Assembly: GCF_000379025.1 (NCBI RefSeq) | Contig: NZ_KB900617.1 | Location: 106,504-170,503, forward strand | DNA from: Orenia marismortui DSM 5156 | Lineage (GTDB): Bacteria > Bacillota > Halanaerobiia > Halobacteroidales > Halobacteroidaceae | Direction: 5' to 3' | Length of the DNA stretch: 64,000 bases | In this document: piece by piece, positions 18,618 through 28,126 of the stretch | Numbering within the stretch: the first letter of the stretch is position 1 | Layout of the letters: every line of letters starts with the position of its first letter | Notes under the pieces: model-generated | Seen by the model: the letters and a program-made list of their open reading frames with translations, nothing else | Database searches by the model: none | Told to the model about the DNA's origin: nothing | Translations under genes and position numbers: made by a program

Positions 18618-19958
18618 TTAAATATCTAAGCCTTTAATATTAGGCTTTCCTAAAGGACCACTTAATTCAAGTAAAATATCTTCTCCATCGCTTGGAAATT
18701 CCTGTCCTAACCTCATTTCAAATCTTTTTAAAATCATCTTCATATTAGGAGTTAAATCCCCTATTCTTACTTCTAAATCATTAATTTGAGAAAGTTTAAT
18801 GTTATCTTTATTGATATTAAGATCACCACTAATATCTAAATCGATAATTGAACTATCTAATTTCCACTTATCTATATCCATATTATTATCTTCTATGCTA
18901 TAGGAGATTTCCCAATTATCCAAAGCAATTTCACTTATATCAATCCCTGTCATCAAAACAAGAGGGTGATAGGATAGCCTTTCTTTTAATTGGCCATCTA
19001 ATTCAACCTTAAACCCTTCTAATTTAAAATCAGCTTTACCCTCTCCAAGATTTTTCCATGATTCCACCCAAGCAGTTTTAATATCTTGTGGTGCTTCTTT
19101 CATTATCCTCTGATTAAGATTGTTATTAAATTCAGAACTTGATTTAATATTACCAAGAGTATATCTACCTACAGTACTAGCTTCCCCAAATTGCATTCCA
19201 TTACCGCGAAATTCAAAATCACCTTCTCCAGATAAGTCTTTTATTGTTAAATTTTCTAGCCTATCACCACTATAATGGAAGACCTCTGAAACATTTGCTA
19301 CAACTAAAGGTGAATCTATTTTATAATTTTGAACACTAATCTCCTTCTTATCAGGATTGTAACTAATATCAAATGATATCTCATCTACTTCTGTAAACTT
19401 CTGCTCTAATTCTGAAGATCCTAACATCTCCTTAAATGCTATAGGTAGATCTAACTTTAACCCATTGACCGCTAAAGATAATTGTTGTTTTTCATCAGAA
19501 AACACTTGAGCTTCTTTTTCTAAATGTTGTAATGGTATCAATCCTTCAAAATTTAAATCAATATCTTCAAAATCTATAGCATAAACCATATCTTCATAAA
19601 CCTCTAAATTCAAATTACTCAAATTAATATCCAAAGTATGTAATTCTTTAAGCTCACCTGCTCTTCCTAATTCAACTAAATCTGAGTAGGATAACTTAGT
19701 TGTTAATTTATCAGCATATATATAGACAGTACCTTCCTCATCTGAAAGTACTAAGTTATTATAAGTGACTTTAGCCAAAATAGGATTAACCTTTAAATCA
19801 TCATATTCTAACTTAAAAGAAGCATCAGCCTCTTTCATCTCTTTAGTTATTCTGTCTTCCAGCTTCCTTTCTGCCATATTACCAATATACCAGTTAGCAA
19901 CCATTAATCCAATAATTAAAAATAAAATAACTCCTATTACAATCTTCTTTTTATTCAT
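18618..19958 (-). CDS. AsmA-like anchored protein of unknown function
   Basis: 446 residues. One N-terminal membrane anchor (about 5-24) is followed by a long soluble region rich in beta-strand patterns, with phrases such as LEYDDLKVNPILAKV and DLNINKDNIKLSQI. This layout resembles AsmA/TamB-like or DUF748-like proteins that act between inner and outer membranes, but I cannot assign a family with certainty. The start follows AAGGAGG. An AsmA-like protein would fit a diderm cell. Single gene, divergent from the helical-protein pair. Confidence 0.6.
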   Translation of the reverse strand: MNKKKIVIGVILFLIIGLMVANWYIGNMAERKLEDRITKEMKEADASFKLEYDDLKVNPILAKVTYNNLVLSDEEGTVYIYADKLTTKLSYSDLVELGRAGELKELHTLDINLSNLNLEVYEDMVYAIDFEDIDLNFEGLIPLQHLEKEAQVFSDEKQQLSLAVNGLKLDLPIAFKEMLGSSELEQKFTEVDEISFDISYNPDKKEISVQNYKIDSPLVVANVSEVFHYSGDRLENLTIKDLSGEGDFEFRGNGMQFGEASTVGRYTLGNIKSSSEFNNNLNQRIMKEAPQDIKTAWVESWKNLGEGKADFKLEGFKVELDGQLKERLSYHPLVLMTGIDISEIALDNWEISYSIEDNNMDIDKWKLDSSIIDLDISGDLNINKDNIKLSQINDLEVRIGDLTPNMKMILKRFEMRLGQEFPSDGEDILLELSGPLGKPNIKGLDI

Positions 19959-20279
19959 AAATTACCTCCTTGAATTTGTTAACAATATTTCTTCTTAATT
20001 CTAAAAAGAGAATTATATAACTATAATTTTAGATTAAAACTTACCAAAGTCCTGCTTAATTAAAAATATAATCCAAAATAATTATATTATTAAATTAAAG
20101 AAATTATAAATTAACTATAAATAAAAAGAATAAACGGCTAGGAGTTACCCTTATTTACTCTAATTAGAAATAATGATTTAAAATGACTTTATATCTTGTA
20201 TTTTTTATATTTAACATTTTTTAAATAAAAACGATAATTATAGAAGAGTAATTAAATTTTAAAAAGAGGAGGTGTAAAG
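19959..20279. other. Divergent intergenic region
   Basis: AT-rich, about 320 bases, between divergent genes. Apart from the sigma-D-like promoter near its right end, nothing recognisable was seen. Confidence 0.5.
20211..20237 (+). promoter_or_regulatory. Sigma-D (flagellar sigma-28) type promoter
   Basis: TTAA, 15 bases, then AACGATAA, compared with the sigma-D consensus TAAA-N15-GCCGATAA. It lies 43 bases before the start of the first helical protein. The same AACGATAATT box precedes the gene at 28586. Confidence 0.5.
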
Positions 20280-20735
20280 ATGTTAACGGAAGCAAGCTTG
20301 TATTCATTATCATCATCATTAAAACAGATAAGTACTTTGAGTTCTACACATATAAAGATGAAAGGGCAGACTAATATATTAAAAAGTGAAATCGAACTTG
20401 ACGGTGGAAGAGGTCTTGATGTAACAAGAAAAAAAGAAGAAGTATCTAAACTTAATTCTAAAATAGAAAAAACGAGTGGTATGATGGGAAGTGTTTACAA
20501 CGAATTAGGCGAAAAAATAGAGAAGATTAACAAAAAAGCAAAAGAAGAGGCAAAAGAAAAAGTAGAAAAGATTAATGAAGAAGAAGAAGAAAATACACAA
20601 GAAAAAATAGAAGAAGATAACGGAGAAATAAAAGAAAATGTAAACAAAAATGCTGATGAAATAGAAAATCTAAACAAAGAAGAACAGACAGCAAAATCAT
20701 TAAAGACAACAGAAAAAATAGTTATTTATGCTTAA
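20280..20735 (+). CDS. Uncharacterised helical protein, Glu/Lys-rich tail
   Basis: 151 residues. The first 70 residues are mixed; residues 75-135 are almost only Lys, Glu, Asn and Ile, which suggests a long charged helix or coiled coil. There is no signal peptide and no family I recognise. The start follows GAGGAGGTG by 5 bases, a very strong ribosome site. It is followed 27 bases later by a second small helical protein in the same direction, and both lie behind a sigma-D-like promoter, so a link with motility or the cell surface is possible (inference). Confidence 0.7.
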   Translation: MLTEASLYSLSSSLKQISTLSSTHIKMKGQTNILKSEIELDGGRGLDVTRKKEEVSKLNSKIEKTSGMMGSVYNELGEKIEKINKKAKEEAKEKVEKINEEEEENTQEKIEEDNGEIKENVNKNADEIENLNKEEQTAKSLKTTEKIVIYA

Positions 20736-20762
20736 TCTATTTTTAAGGAGGAAATAGGTGAA

Positions 20763-21263
20763 ATGAATTTAATAACTCCAGGTGTCATACAAAATTTAGT
20801 AAGCGCAGATTCATTCGCGAAGTTATCTGATGTTTCAATGGGAGTTTATTATAAAGCAAAAGCCAAAGGTGATAAAGCAGCCATGGAACAAGCAGCAGGT
20901 TATGCTGTGGACTCTATGAATAGTGCCAATAAATGTAGTAAACACACACAGAAAGCATTAAAAGAAGCTCAGCAAAAAGCTAAAAAGCAGGCTAAAGCTG
21001 AACAAGAAGAAGCTATAGAAAAACACCGTCAAGAAACTTCCAAAAATGAAAAAACAATAAAAGAAAAAAAGATTACTGACACAGTTGAAATTAGCAAAGA
21101 AGGACAAGAATACATTGATAGTAAAGATCATGCTAAATCTGTACAAAAAACAGAGAATAAGGCTCATAAAGCAATTAAAAATACAGTTAGTCAAGAACAA
21201 TATACTTCAGAAGCTAAAAGTGATTCTTTATCCGCTGATTCTAAATTTTCGATAACAGCATAG
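20763..21263 (+). CDS. Uncharacterised helical protein with FlgM-like TDTVEIS motif
   Basis: 166 residues. The N-terminal 60 residues are Ala-rich and probably helical. A Lys/Glu/Gln-rich middle follows, then TDTVEISKEGQEYID (about 101-115), which resembles the DxVEIS stretch common in anti-sigma-28 (FlgM) and other flagellum-associated small proteins. The match is short, so function is not assigned. AGGAGG lies 11 bases before the ATG. It forms a two-gene unit with the upstream gene and ends at a strong palindromic terminator. Confidence 0.7.
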   Translation: MNLITPGVIQNLVSADSFAKLSDVSMGVYYKAKAKGDKAAMEQAAGYAVDSMNSANKCSKHTQKALKEAQQKAKKQAKAEQEEAIEKHRQETSKNEKTIKEKKITDTVEISKEGQEYIDSKDHAKSVQKTENKAHKAIKNTVSQEQYTSEAKSDSLSADSKFSITA

Positions 21264-21325
21264 TTGATATTGCTAAGCTCTACTCCAGATCTTCACCTTA
21301 GACCAGAAAATCATAACAAGCAAAT

Positions 21326-21367
21326 AAAAAAGATCTTGATTATGATATCATAATCAAGATCTTTTTT
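21326..21367. terminator. Bidirectional terminator
   Basis: Perfect 42-bp palindrome with A6/T6 ends, centred between the plus-strand helical pair and the minus-strand flavodiiron gene. Confidence 0.92.
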
Positions 21368-21412
21368 ATTAAATATCCAATATCCCAATGCCTCTACAAC
21401 TAAAAACTCACT

Positions 21413-22603
21413 TTATCCTCTTATCTGCTCTGCTACTTTTTTAGCTAAAATAACACAATCATCAAACTCATTTTCTGTAGGAGCACATTTAACCTCAATG
21501 ATTGGGTGAATAGGATCACAATTAATCTTATTAGCAAAATCCTTTAACCTATCACGAGACTCTCCACTCCAACTATATGAGCCGATCAGCCCTAAAACCT
21601 TATTCTTAATCTTCTTATTCTCTAAAAAGCGAAGAAGATTATCCATTAACGGAAATACACCTGTATTATAAGTACAACTTGCTAAGATCAATCCTTTATA
21701 ACGCCAAACATCATTAATAATATAGGACATATGAGTTTTAGAAACATTGTATACCCTAATATTCTTAATTCCCTCTTTAGCAAGTTGGCGAGCAGTTGCC
21801 TCTACCATCTTTTCAGTATTACTGTACATAGAACCATAAGCAATTACTACACCATCTTCTGCTTCCTGATTGCTCCATTTCACATACTTATCTATGATAT
21901 ATTGAGGGTTACTACGCCAGATAGGACCATGAGCTGAACAGATAGTTTGAATATCTACTTCTTCTAGCTTAGAAATAGCTCTTAATACCATTGGACTATA
22001 TTTCGCAACAATATTGGTAAAATAGCGAGAAATCTCATCTTCATAAAAATCAATATTTAATTCATCATCAAAGATTCCCCCATCTAAATTTCCAAAGCCA
22101 CCAAAAGCATCACCTGCAAATAATATCTTATCTTTTTGATCATAAGTCATCATTGTCTCAGGCCAATGTACCATAGGTGTTAGGTAAAATTTAAGTTGTC
22201 TATCTCCTAAATCTAAAGTATCCCCATCTTTAATCTCATGAAAATCTTCCTTTATTCCATAAAAACCTTCTACAAAATTAAGAGTCTTCTTATTTCCTGC
22301 AATTTTAATATTAGGATACTCATTCTTAATTGCTTTTATAGATCCAGAATGATCAGGCTCCATATGATTAATAACCAGATAATCTATCGATCTATCTCCA
22401 ATTACACTCTTAATATTTCTTAAATAAGAATTTATATAGCTATTCTTAACAGTATCTACTACAACTATCTTCTCCCCAACAATCAAATATGAATTGTAAG
22501 CCACCCCTTTAGGTAAAGGCCATAAAGCTTCAAAAAGTTCAGTCTCTCGATCATTAACACCAACCCAATAAACATTATCAGTTATTGCTGTAATCTGATT
22601 CAT
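21413..22603 (-). CDS. Flavodiiron protein (oxygen/NO reductase, FprA type)
   Basis: 396 residues. An N-terminal metallo-beta-lactamase domain binds the di-iron site with HMEPDH (HxExDH, about 80-85), a later His in HWPETM and DAFGGFG. A C-terminal flavodoxin domain (about 255-395) holds FMN, starting VVIAYGSMYSNTEKM. These enzymes reduce oxygen to water or NO to N2O in anaerobes. The ATG at 22603 follows AGGAGGGGG; the longer frame adds six unlikely residues. It has no rubredoxin neighbour, so its electron donor is elsewhere. Confidence 0.95.
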   Translation of the reverse strand: MNQITAITDNVYWVGVNDRETELFEALWPLPKGVAYNSYLIVGEKIVVVDTVKNSYINSYLRNIKSVIGDRSIDYLVINHMEPDHSGSIKAIKNEYPNIKIAGNKKTLNFVEGFYGIKEDFHEIKDGDTLDLGDRQLKFYLTPMVHWPETMMTYDQKDKILFAGDAFGGFGNLDGGIFDDELNIDFYEDEISRYFTNIVAKYSPMVLRAISKLEEVDIQTICSAHGPIWRSNPQYIIDKYVKWSNQEAEDGVVIAYGSMYSNTEKMVEATARQLAKEGIKNIRVYNVSKTHMSYIINDVWRYKGLILASCTYNTGVFPLMDNLLRFLENKKIKNKVLGLIGSYSWSGESRDRLKDFANKINCDPIHPIIEVKCAPTENEFDDCVILAKKVAEQIRG

Positions 22604-22819
22604 AATACCCCCTCCTAACAAGTGTATGTACTTTTACTGATGATAAATATCAACAACTAAATCATCCTATAATTAACTATCTTTCATATATGCATATTAT
22701 TATCTTTATTTTAAATAAATATGATAAAATTTTCAAGTAGTCCACTATAAAACTATTATCAACTGTAACAAATAAGAAAAAATTAAAAGATGGGATTTTA
22801 AGTTTTTTCTAAAATATAG

Positions 22820-23203
22820 CTAACGGCTCTTATTTATGCAGTTAATCAATCTTTCTTCTATATTTTCAGCAATAGCTGTTAATTCTGGGTTATCTACTAA
22901 CTCAATCAAAGCAGTTGGTTTAGGTAGACCTATTTTAGTTTTACCTTGATCATTATATACAACAATCTTACATGGTAAGAAATAACCAACCAATTGATTT
23001 TTGTTTAAGATCCTTTGAGCTTCTTGAGGATTACAGACTTCAAGTACATAATACTCTTGATTAAACTCTAATCCTTTCGCTTGGAGCTTCTTTTGAACAT
23101 CAAATTCCCACAACACTCCAAATTGCTCCTCCTTAAGATTATCCTTTAATAACTCTATTGCCTGCTGTGTAGACTTGTCTATCTTTATATTATAATGAAA
23201 CAT
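22820..23203 (-). CDS. DUF302 domain protein
   Basis: 127 residues, one DUF302 domain covering almost the whole protein, with EVCNPQEAQRIL and GYFLPCKIVVY typical of the family. Function unknown; relatives are often near redox and sulfur genes. The start follows AAGGGGG. It lies between the flavodiiron gene and the sulfur operon, but is separated from both by about 135-215 bases. Confidence 0.85.
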   Translation of the reverse strand: MFHYNIKIDKSTQQAIELLKDNLKEEQFGVLWEFDVQKKLQAKGLEFNQEYYVLEVCNPQEAQRILNKNQLVGYFLPCKIVVYNDQGKTKIGLPKPTALIELVDNPELTAIAENIEERLINCINKSR

Positions 23204-23337
23204 CGCTTTTCCCCCTTATAATTGTATATTTACTTTGCAATTAATTTTATCTTTGATATAGGTTAGATCTATGCAGAGATGTTATTTAATCTCTCGTTAC
23301 TAAATAAAAACTCTAACATATTATCACTTCTTTTAAA

Positions 23338-25008
23338 TTAATCATTTAATAACTTCATATCTGCTAATATATCTTCTATGCTTAAATATTTAATTTTATC
23401 TCTATAGCTTTCATACCACCCCGCACCTTTTAGTACATCTCTAACAGGTCCTTTAATTCCAGCAAAATAAAACTCAATCCTATTCTCTTTACACTCAGTC
23501 ATTAATTCTTCTAGTGCTCCAATAGATACAGCATCTATGTCATTTATTCCCGAAAAATCTAAAATTATAGATTTCAAATTAGCTCTATCTCCCACTATTT
23601 CACAGAGCTTATCTTCTAGGAAGTTCATATTAGCAAAATATAATGATGCATCTATTCTAATAATAGCAACTTGACTATAAGTTTTAGCTTCTAAATATCG
23701 CTCAACATTTCTAAACACACCCTCCTCTTCTAAATATCCTAGCTCTGCTATATGTGGATAGGCACTTCGTTTTATAAAGACAGATAAAGAGTATATAAAT
23801 CCAAATAAGATTCCACTTTCAACTCCTAATAATAAGGTAGAGATAAAAGTAACCACTAATATCCAGCCATCACTCTTTTTAACCTCAAATAAATGCTTAG
23901 CTTCTTTTATATCAATCAACCCAAAAACAGCTACCATAACAATAGACCCCAAAACAGCTCTAGGTAAAAAATAAAACAAAGGAGTAAAATACAATAGAAT
24001 TACAATCATCAATATCGCTGTAATAATTGATGCCAAAGGTGTCTTAGCTCCAGACTGATAGTTTACAGCAGAACGGCCAAACCCTCCTGTTACAGGATAA
24101 GCTGAGAAGAAAGAACCTACTATATTAGCCAACCCTAAAGCTCTTAATTCTTGGCTTGAGTCAATCTTGTACTTATCTTTAGCAGCCAGTGATTTAGCTA
24201 CTGCAATAGATTCCATAAAACCAATAAAAGCAATAGTTAAGGCTACCGGTAATAAAGCATTGATATTTCTAAGGTTAAATTCAGGTATTGAAAAACTAGG
24301 AAAGCCACCAGGAATATCGCCAACAATTTTGACACCTACTGCTTCTAAATTTAATAATCTAACAACAAGAATTCCACCTATTACAACTACTAAAGGGGCA
24401 GGTATAGGTGATTTAATCTTCTTTAGTGAAAATAAAATTATAATACTGGCTAATCCAATAATTAGAGTCGGAATATTTGTCTCACCAATTTTGGAAATAG
24501 CCGCTATAATAAGATGAAATACTGAATGGCCTCCAGCCAAGTTAACACCTAAAATATGCTTTAATTGGCTGAAACCAATAATAAGCGCTGCTGCTGAAGT
24601 AAACCCACTAATTACAGCATGAGATAAGAAATTGACTAAAAACCCCAGACCAAATAATCCCATAAGTAAGTTAATTATCCCTATCAGCAATGATAACAAT
24701 AAAACTATATTGATATATTCTGCTGAACCAGTTTCTGCAAAATTAACTACTGTAGTTCCAATCATCATAGAAACTAACGCTACTGGTCCTACAGCCAATT
24801 GGCGTGATGACCCAAATAATGCATAAACCATTAAAGGTAATGTTACAGAATAAAGACCAATCACTGGAGGTAATCCAGCTAACATAGCATATGCCATTCC
24901 TTGTGGTACTAACATAATTGCCACAATTATACCTGCTGACAAATCCCCCTTTAGATCTTTTAAATCATATTTTTTTAGCCACTTCACTGCCGGAATTAGA
25001 TTACTCAT
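23338..25008 (-). CDS. SulP family anion transporter with STAS domain
   Basis: 556 residues. The membrane domain (about 1-420) has the SulP signatures DLSAGIIVAIMLVPQGMAYA and GLYSVTLPLMVYALFGSS. A cytoplasmic STAS domain (about 435-550) includes LDFSGINDIDAVSIGALEEL. SulP proteins carry sulfate, bicarbonate or other anions. Since it is the last gene of a sulfur-relay operon, a sulfur oxyanion is likely (inference). GGAG is 12 bases before the ATG, rather far. Confidence 0.92.
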   Translation of the reverse strand: MSNLIPAVKWLKKYDLKDLKGDLSAGIIVAIMLVPQGMAYAMLAGLPPVIGLYSVTLPLMVYALFGSSRQLAVGPVALVSMMIGTTVVNFAETGSAEYINIVLLLSLLIGIINLLMGLFGLGFLVNFLSHAVISGFTSAAALIIGFSQLKHILGVNLAGGHSVFHLIIAAISKIGETNIPTLIIGLASIIILFSLKKIKSPIPAPLVVVIGGILVVRLLNLEAVGVKIVGDIPGGFPSFSIPEFNLRNINALLPVALTIAFIGFMESIAVAKSLAAKDKYKIDSSQELRALGLANIVGSFFSAYPVTGGFGRSAVNYQSGAKTPLASIITAILMIVILLYFTPLFYFLPRAVLGSIVMVAVFGLIDIKEAKHLFEVKKSDGWILVVTFISTLLLGVESGILFGFIYSLSVFIKRSAYPHIAELGYLEEEGVFRNVERYLEAKTYSQVAIIRIDASLYFANMNFLEDKLCEIVGDRANLKSIILDFSGINDIDAVSIGALEELMTECKENRIEFYFAGIKGPVRDVLKGAGWYESYRDKIKYLSIEDILADMKLLND

Positions 25009-25093
25009 CAGAAAACAATGCTCCTTTCAACTCTTTACTGCAAAATCTTTTAAATTATTGTACTAAGAGGTATCTTTAAGATACCCCTTAACT

Positions 25094-25324
25094 TTAATGA
25101 ACCTTTTTAATATAAAATTTAAATACCACACCCTCCTCAGTATGATCTAACAATTCATGACCTGCAGACTTTGCCCAAGCGGCAAAATCATTGACTGCAC
25201 CTTTATCTGTTGCATCAACTTCTAATATTTCTCCCACTTCTAGCTCTTCTAATTTCTTCTTAGTCTTTACTATAGGCATTGGACAAGATTGCCCTTTTAC
25301 ATCTAATACTTTATCAGCTTTCAT
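25094..25324 (-). CDS. TusA-family sulfur carrier
   Basis: 76 residues. The family motif GQSCPMPIVKTKK holds the sulfur-carrying Cys14 (CPxP). These small proteins accept persulfide sulfur from rhodaneses or DsrE proteins and pass it on. It is the fourth gene of a five-gene unit, 15 bases after the rhodanese-MBL stop. It resembles the TusA half of the fusion protein two genes upstream. Confidence 0.93.
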   Translation of the reverse strand: MKADKVLDVKGQSCPMPIVKTKKKLEELEVGEILEVDATDKGAVNDFAAWAKSAGHELLDHTEEGVVFKFYIKKVH

Positions 25325-25339
25325 CTTGCTTCTCCTCCT

Positions 25340-26482
25340 TTAATTATGGACAGCACAACGATTTGGACCAATCTCCATCTCTCTTGCCTGATCTTCATCA
25401 GGGTTAATTTTACCCATATTAGTTTGACGTATCTCCTGATAAGAGTTGGGTTGAGGAGGTAAATTCTCAGTTACTGTCTTTCTAAATACCTCTTCATCTT
25501 CAATAGTTAACCCTTCATTAACTTGATACATCTTATCTAAACTTGCCATAACTCTTCCTTGACTATCCATTTCATTTACTTTTCCAAAATGAGCAGGAAG
25601 AATAAACAATTCTTCTGGCAACTCTTTATACAATTTATATAAGGTATTACGTAAATCTCCAACCCAATCTTCTGCTAATCCTGCTAAGTCCGGACGACCA
25701 ATTGACTTTACAAAAAGAATATCTCCAGTAAATAAGTATTTATTATCTATCATAAAAGAAGTACTCCCTATAGTATGTCCTGGAGAATAAACAACTCTAA
25801 CTTCTAAATCATTGCCTATACTAATCTTACTTTCTTCAGTTAATGGCTCATAATCAAAGGTTACTTCACCTGCATCCTTTGGTGATAACCAATAGCTTGC
25901 TCCTGTTTTTTCTCTTAACTTACGAGCTCCAGAGATATGATCTGCATGTAAATGGGTATCTAAGATATGCTTAATTGTAATACCCTTCTTTTCTGCAAAA
26001 TCTAAGAAGTCATCTATAGTTCTAACAGCATCTATAATAACGCCCTCTCCATCTTGTTCTATTAGATAAGATAAACAACCCTTACCTACCCTAACAAATT
26101 GATATACACTCCCGCCAGTACTTAAATCTCCTATCTTTACTGGATGTAAATATTCACTCCAAGACTTCATCCCACCTTTTAAATAGTAGACTTGCACTCC
26201 ATGTTCAGCTAACTGTTCTGCAACAAATTGAGATGACCCTTCTTTAGCACATACTACTAATATTTCTTTGTCTTTTGGCAACCTCTCTAATACTTCTTCA
26301 ACACCATCTAATAAATTAAAATAAGGAATATTGATACTCTCTACAGTTTTTCCTTCTATTCTCCAGTCAGAATATTCTCCTTCATTTCGAACATCTAAGA
26401 TAAACAAGTCTTTTTCCTCTAATATTCTATTAAAAGCTTCTTTTGCGCTTAGTATTTTTGGCTGTACAGCTGTTATTCCCAT
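25340..26482 (-). CDS. Rhodanese-MBL fold protein, probable persulfide dioxygenase/sulfurtransferase
   Basis: 380 residues. Order: an N-terminal rhodanese (about 8-112, Cys78 in VVCAKEGSS) followed by an MBL domain of the ETHE1/glyoxalase II type (about 115-330). The metal motif is HLHADH (177-182), with GHTIGSTSF and PAHFGKVNE later. The tail ends NRCAVHN with a further Cys. Relatives such as CstB oxidise persulfide to sulfite or thiosulfate; CstB usually has the MBL first and rhodaneses behind, so the order here is different. Operon with TusA and DsrE genes. Confidence 0.88.
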   Translation of the reverse strand: MGITAVQPKILSAKEAFNRILEEKDLFILDVRNEGEYSDWRIEGKTVESINIPYFNLLDGVEEVLERLPKDKEILVVCAKEGSSQFVAEQLAEHGVQVYYLKGGMKSWSEYLHPVKIGDLSTGGSVYQFVRVGKGCLSYLIEQDGEGVIIDAVRTIDDFLDFAEKKGITIKHILDTHLHADHISGARKLREKTGASYWLSPKDAGEVTFDYEPLTEESKISIGNDLEVRVVYSPGHTIGSTSFMIDNKYLFTGDILFVKSIGRPDLAGLAEDWVGDLRNTLYKLYKELPEELFILPAHFGKVNEMDSQGRVMASLDKMYQVNEGLTIEDEEVFRKTVTENLPPQPNSYQEIRQTNMGKINPDEDQAREMEIGPNRCAVHN

Positions 26483-26510
26483 ACTTACCTCCTCTTTTTC
26501 CAGTTAATTA

Positions 26511-26906
26511 TTAAAATGTTAATGTAATATCTGCATCATAGGCAAACTCTAAGAAACTTGCAGCTCCTCCTACATCAATCCCTTCAATGAAGTCTTCTTT
26601 TTCTAAACTCATTACATCCATTGTCATCTGGCAAGCAATTATCTTAACACCTAACTCCTGTGCCATCTCTACCAATTGAGGAATACTTGGAACATTAGCT
26701 GCTTTAAAACCTTCCGCATAATGCTCCTTTCCTGCTGGTAATGGTAAATTAGCATGTGCTTCTTTATGAATTAAATTTAGCCCTTCAAAAGTAAAGAAAA
26801 TCCCCACTTCAGAATCTGATGAAGCTGCTGCTACAGCTATATTAAAGACCTTATAAGCATCAAAGATTTCCCCATTACTTGCAATAATCGCTACTCTTTT
26901 ACTCAT
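26511..26906 (-). CDS. DsrE/DsrF-family sulfur relay protein (DsrE2-like)
   Basis: 131 residues. DsrE2-type signatures: AIIASNGEIFDAYKVFNIA, FFTFEGLNLI and the conserved Cys92 in IIACQMTMDVM. These proteins carry sulfur as a persulfide between rhodaneses and TusA. Spaced 28 bases from the next gene and 38 from the previous one, in a sulfur-transfer operon. Confidence 0.92.
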   Translation of the reverse strand: MSKRVAIIASNGEIFDAYKVFNIAVAAASSDSEVGIFFTFEGLNLIHKEAHANLPLPAGKEHYAEGFKAANVPSIPQLVEMAQELGVKIIACQMTMDVMSLEKEDFIEGIDVGGAASFLEFAYDADITLTF

Positions 26907-26944
26907 ATTTAATAACCTCCATTTTATTTTCTGTTTCTTAGATA

Positions 26945-27514
26945 CTAGCTATTTTTTTCTGTTGCACCTTCCCAGCATGCCATCCCCTTTGTAACGGTCT
27001 TTACATTTTTAAATCCATTTTCAGATAGAATATTTGCTGCCATATTACTTCTATTTTCAGTTCTACAGATTACATAAATCTCATCATCTTTATTAAGTTC
27101 ATCTAATTTATCTTCTATTTCACCTAAAGGAATTGAAACAGCCCCTGGAATATGTCCAAAAGCATATTCGGCTGGTTCTCTAGTATCTAAGATTACAACA
27201 CCCTCTGTATTCAACTTATCCTTTAGTTCTTCTTGACTGATTGAATAAGGATATTTAACCTCATCCTTGATCTCTTCAGCATTAGCTTTTCTAATATAAT
27301 GTTTTAATACTTCACCTTCTTCTTGACTGCCTATATAATTATGTCCAGTACTCTTAGCCCAAGCTTGAATATCAGCTAGAGAACCTTTATCAGTAGCCTC
27401 TACTTCTAATACTTCTCCAGGCTTTATCTGATCCATGGCCTTCTTAGTTTTTACAATTGGCATTGGACAAGCTAGACCTTTCGCATCTACAACTTCATCT
27501 ACTTGAATACTCAT
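26945..27514 (-). CDS. TusA-rhodanese fusion protein
   Basis: 189 residues. The N-terminal TusA domain (1-75) has LACPMPIVKTKK (Cys16); the C-terminal rhodanese (about 90-185) has the active loop CRTENRS (Cys150). The two halves are normally separate partners, so the fusion places donor and acceptor in one chain. A final MACWEG adds another Cys. First gene of the operon; the ATG follows GAGGAGG. No regulator gene (CsoR/CstR or ArsR type) is next to it. Confidence 0.93.
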   Translation of the reverse strand: MSIQVDEVVDAKGLACPMPIVKTKKAMDQIKPGEVLEVEATDKGSLADIQAWAKSTGHNYIGSQEEGEVLKHYIRKANAEEIKDEVKYPYSISQEELKDKLNTEGVVILDTREPAEYAFGHIPGAVSIPLGEIEDKLDELNKDDEIYVICRTENRSNMAANILSENGFKNVKTVTKGMACWEGATEKNS

Positions 27515-27974
27515 CTTTGAACCTCCTCTTTAATAAATCTTACCCCTGCTGTTTTTATCTTAACCTTTTATGAATAAAAATATTTAACTATATACCTATA
27601 AAAATCTTAATATCAAGACAAATCAATTTTTGTTATTTGCCAAAATTCAATAATAATTATATCTGCCCAGTACTGATAATTATTAAAACAAACTAATAAA
27701 AATCCTAAATTTAACATCTGTATTTATATTAAAATAGTCAAAAGTTTTTTCATCCTCTATATCTAAAAATAATTATGATTCCTATAAACTCCACCAATCT
27801 TTTTTTCTTTAAAAATAATTTTTATCATAAATGCATATTATTCTTACTAATTACTTCACAAGATATTTAAGTTTCAAATTTATTCTTTAATGCTTATAGA
27901 TTTTATCTTTAATAACTCGTAATTACTTATTTTATTGATATTTCTTAACTATTAATCCTATTGATTTTCTTCAT
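27515..27974. other. Upstream region of the sulfur operon
   Basis: About 460 bases of AT-rich DNA between the sulfur operon and the candidate small RNA. It must hold the operon promoter, but no clear box or known operator was recognised. Confidence 0.4.
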
Positions 27975-28014
27975 AAAAAAAGGACGATATTGTGTATACA
28001 CAATATCGTCCTTT
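27975..28014 (-). terminator. Terminator of the candidate small RNA
   Basis: Perfect palindrome 27979-28014 (18-base arms around GTATAC) followed on the minus strand by seven T residues. The plus direction has only three T, so it works mainly on the minus strand. Confidence 0.9.
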
Positions 28015-28120
28015 AAGTAAATTACTATTTAATAACAAGGGAGGCTTGTTATTAGATAATATCATTATTTAACTAAGGGGAGGAATTTAATCTTTGGCTT
28101 AGTTAGTAATGATTGTTGAT
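27975..28120 (-). ncRNA. Candidate small RNA with CCUCC loops
   Basis: A consensus sigma-A promoter (TTGACA, 17 bases, TATAAT) on the minus strand is followed by about 146 bases with no usable ORF and then by a perfect intrinsic terminator. The RNA can fold into two arms: a stem of eight pairs whose 20-base loop contains UUCCUCCC (28070-28105), and a perfect 10-bp stem with the five-base loop CCUCC (28030-28054). ATTACT and AGTAAT segments on either side could close both arms into a junction. Loops of this kind pair with GGAGG ribosome sites in known Firmicute regulatory RNAs. Sequence class unknown to me. Confidence 0.75.
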
Positions 28121-28126
28121 ATCAAC

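Noticed and set aside
20495-21200. Minus-strand frames opposite the helical protein pair
   Set aside because: Ser/Phe-rich shadows of Lys/Glu-rich coding sequence; the plus-strand genes have strong ribosome sites and a shared terminator.
24167-24826. Plus-strand frames inside the SulP gene
   Set aside because: Shadows of a well-supported transporter gene, without ribosome sites.
27979-28105. CRISPR or plus-strand RNA reading of the 28.0-kb hairpins
   Set aside because: No repeat-spacer structure; the consensus promoter and U tract both point to the minus strand.
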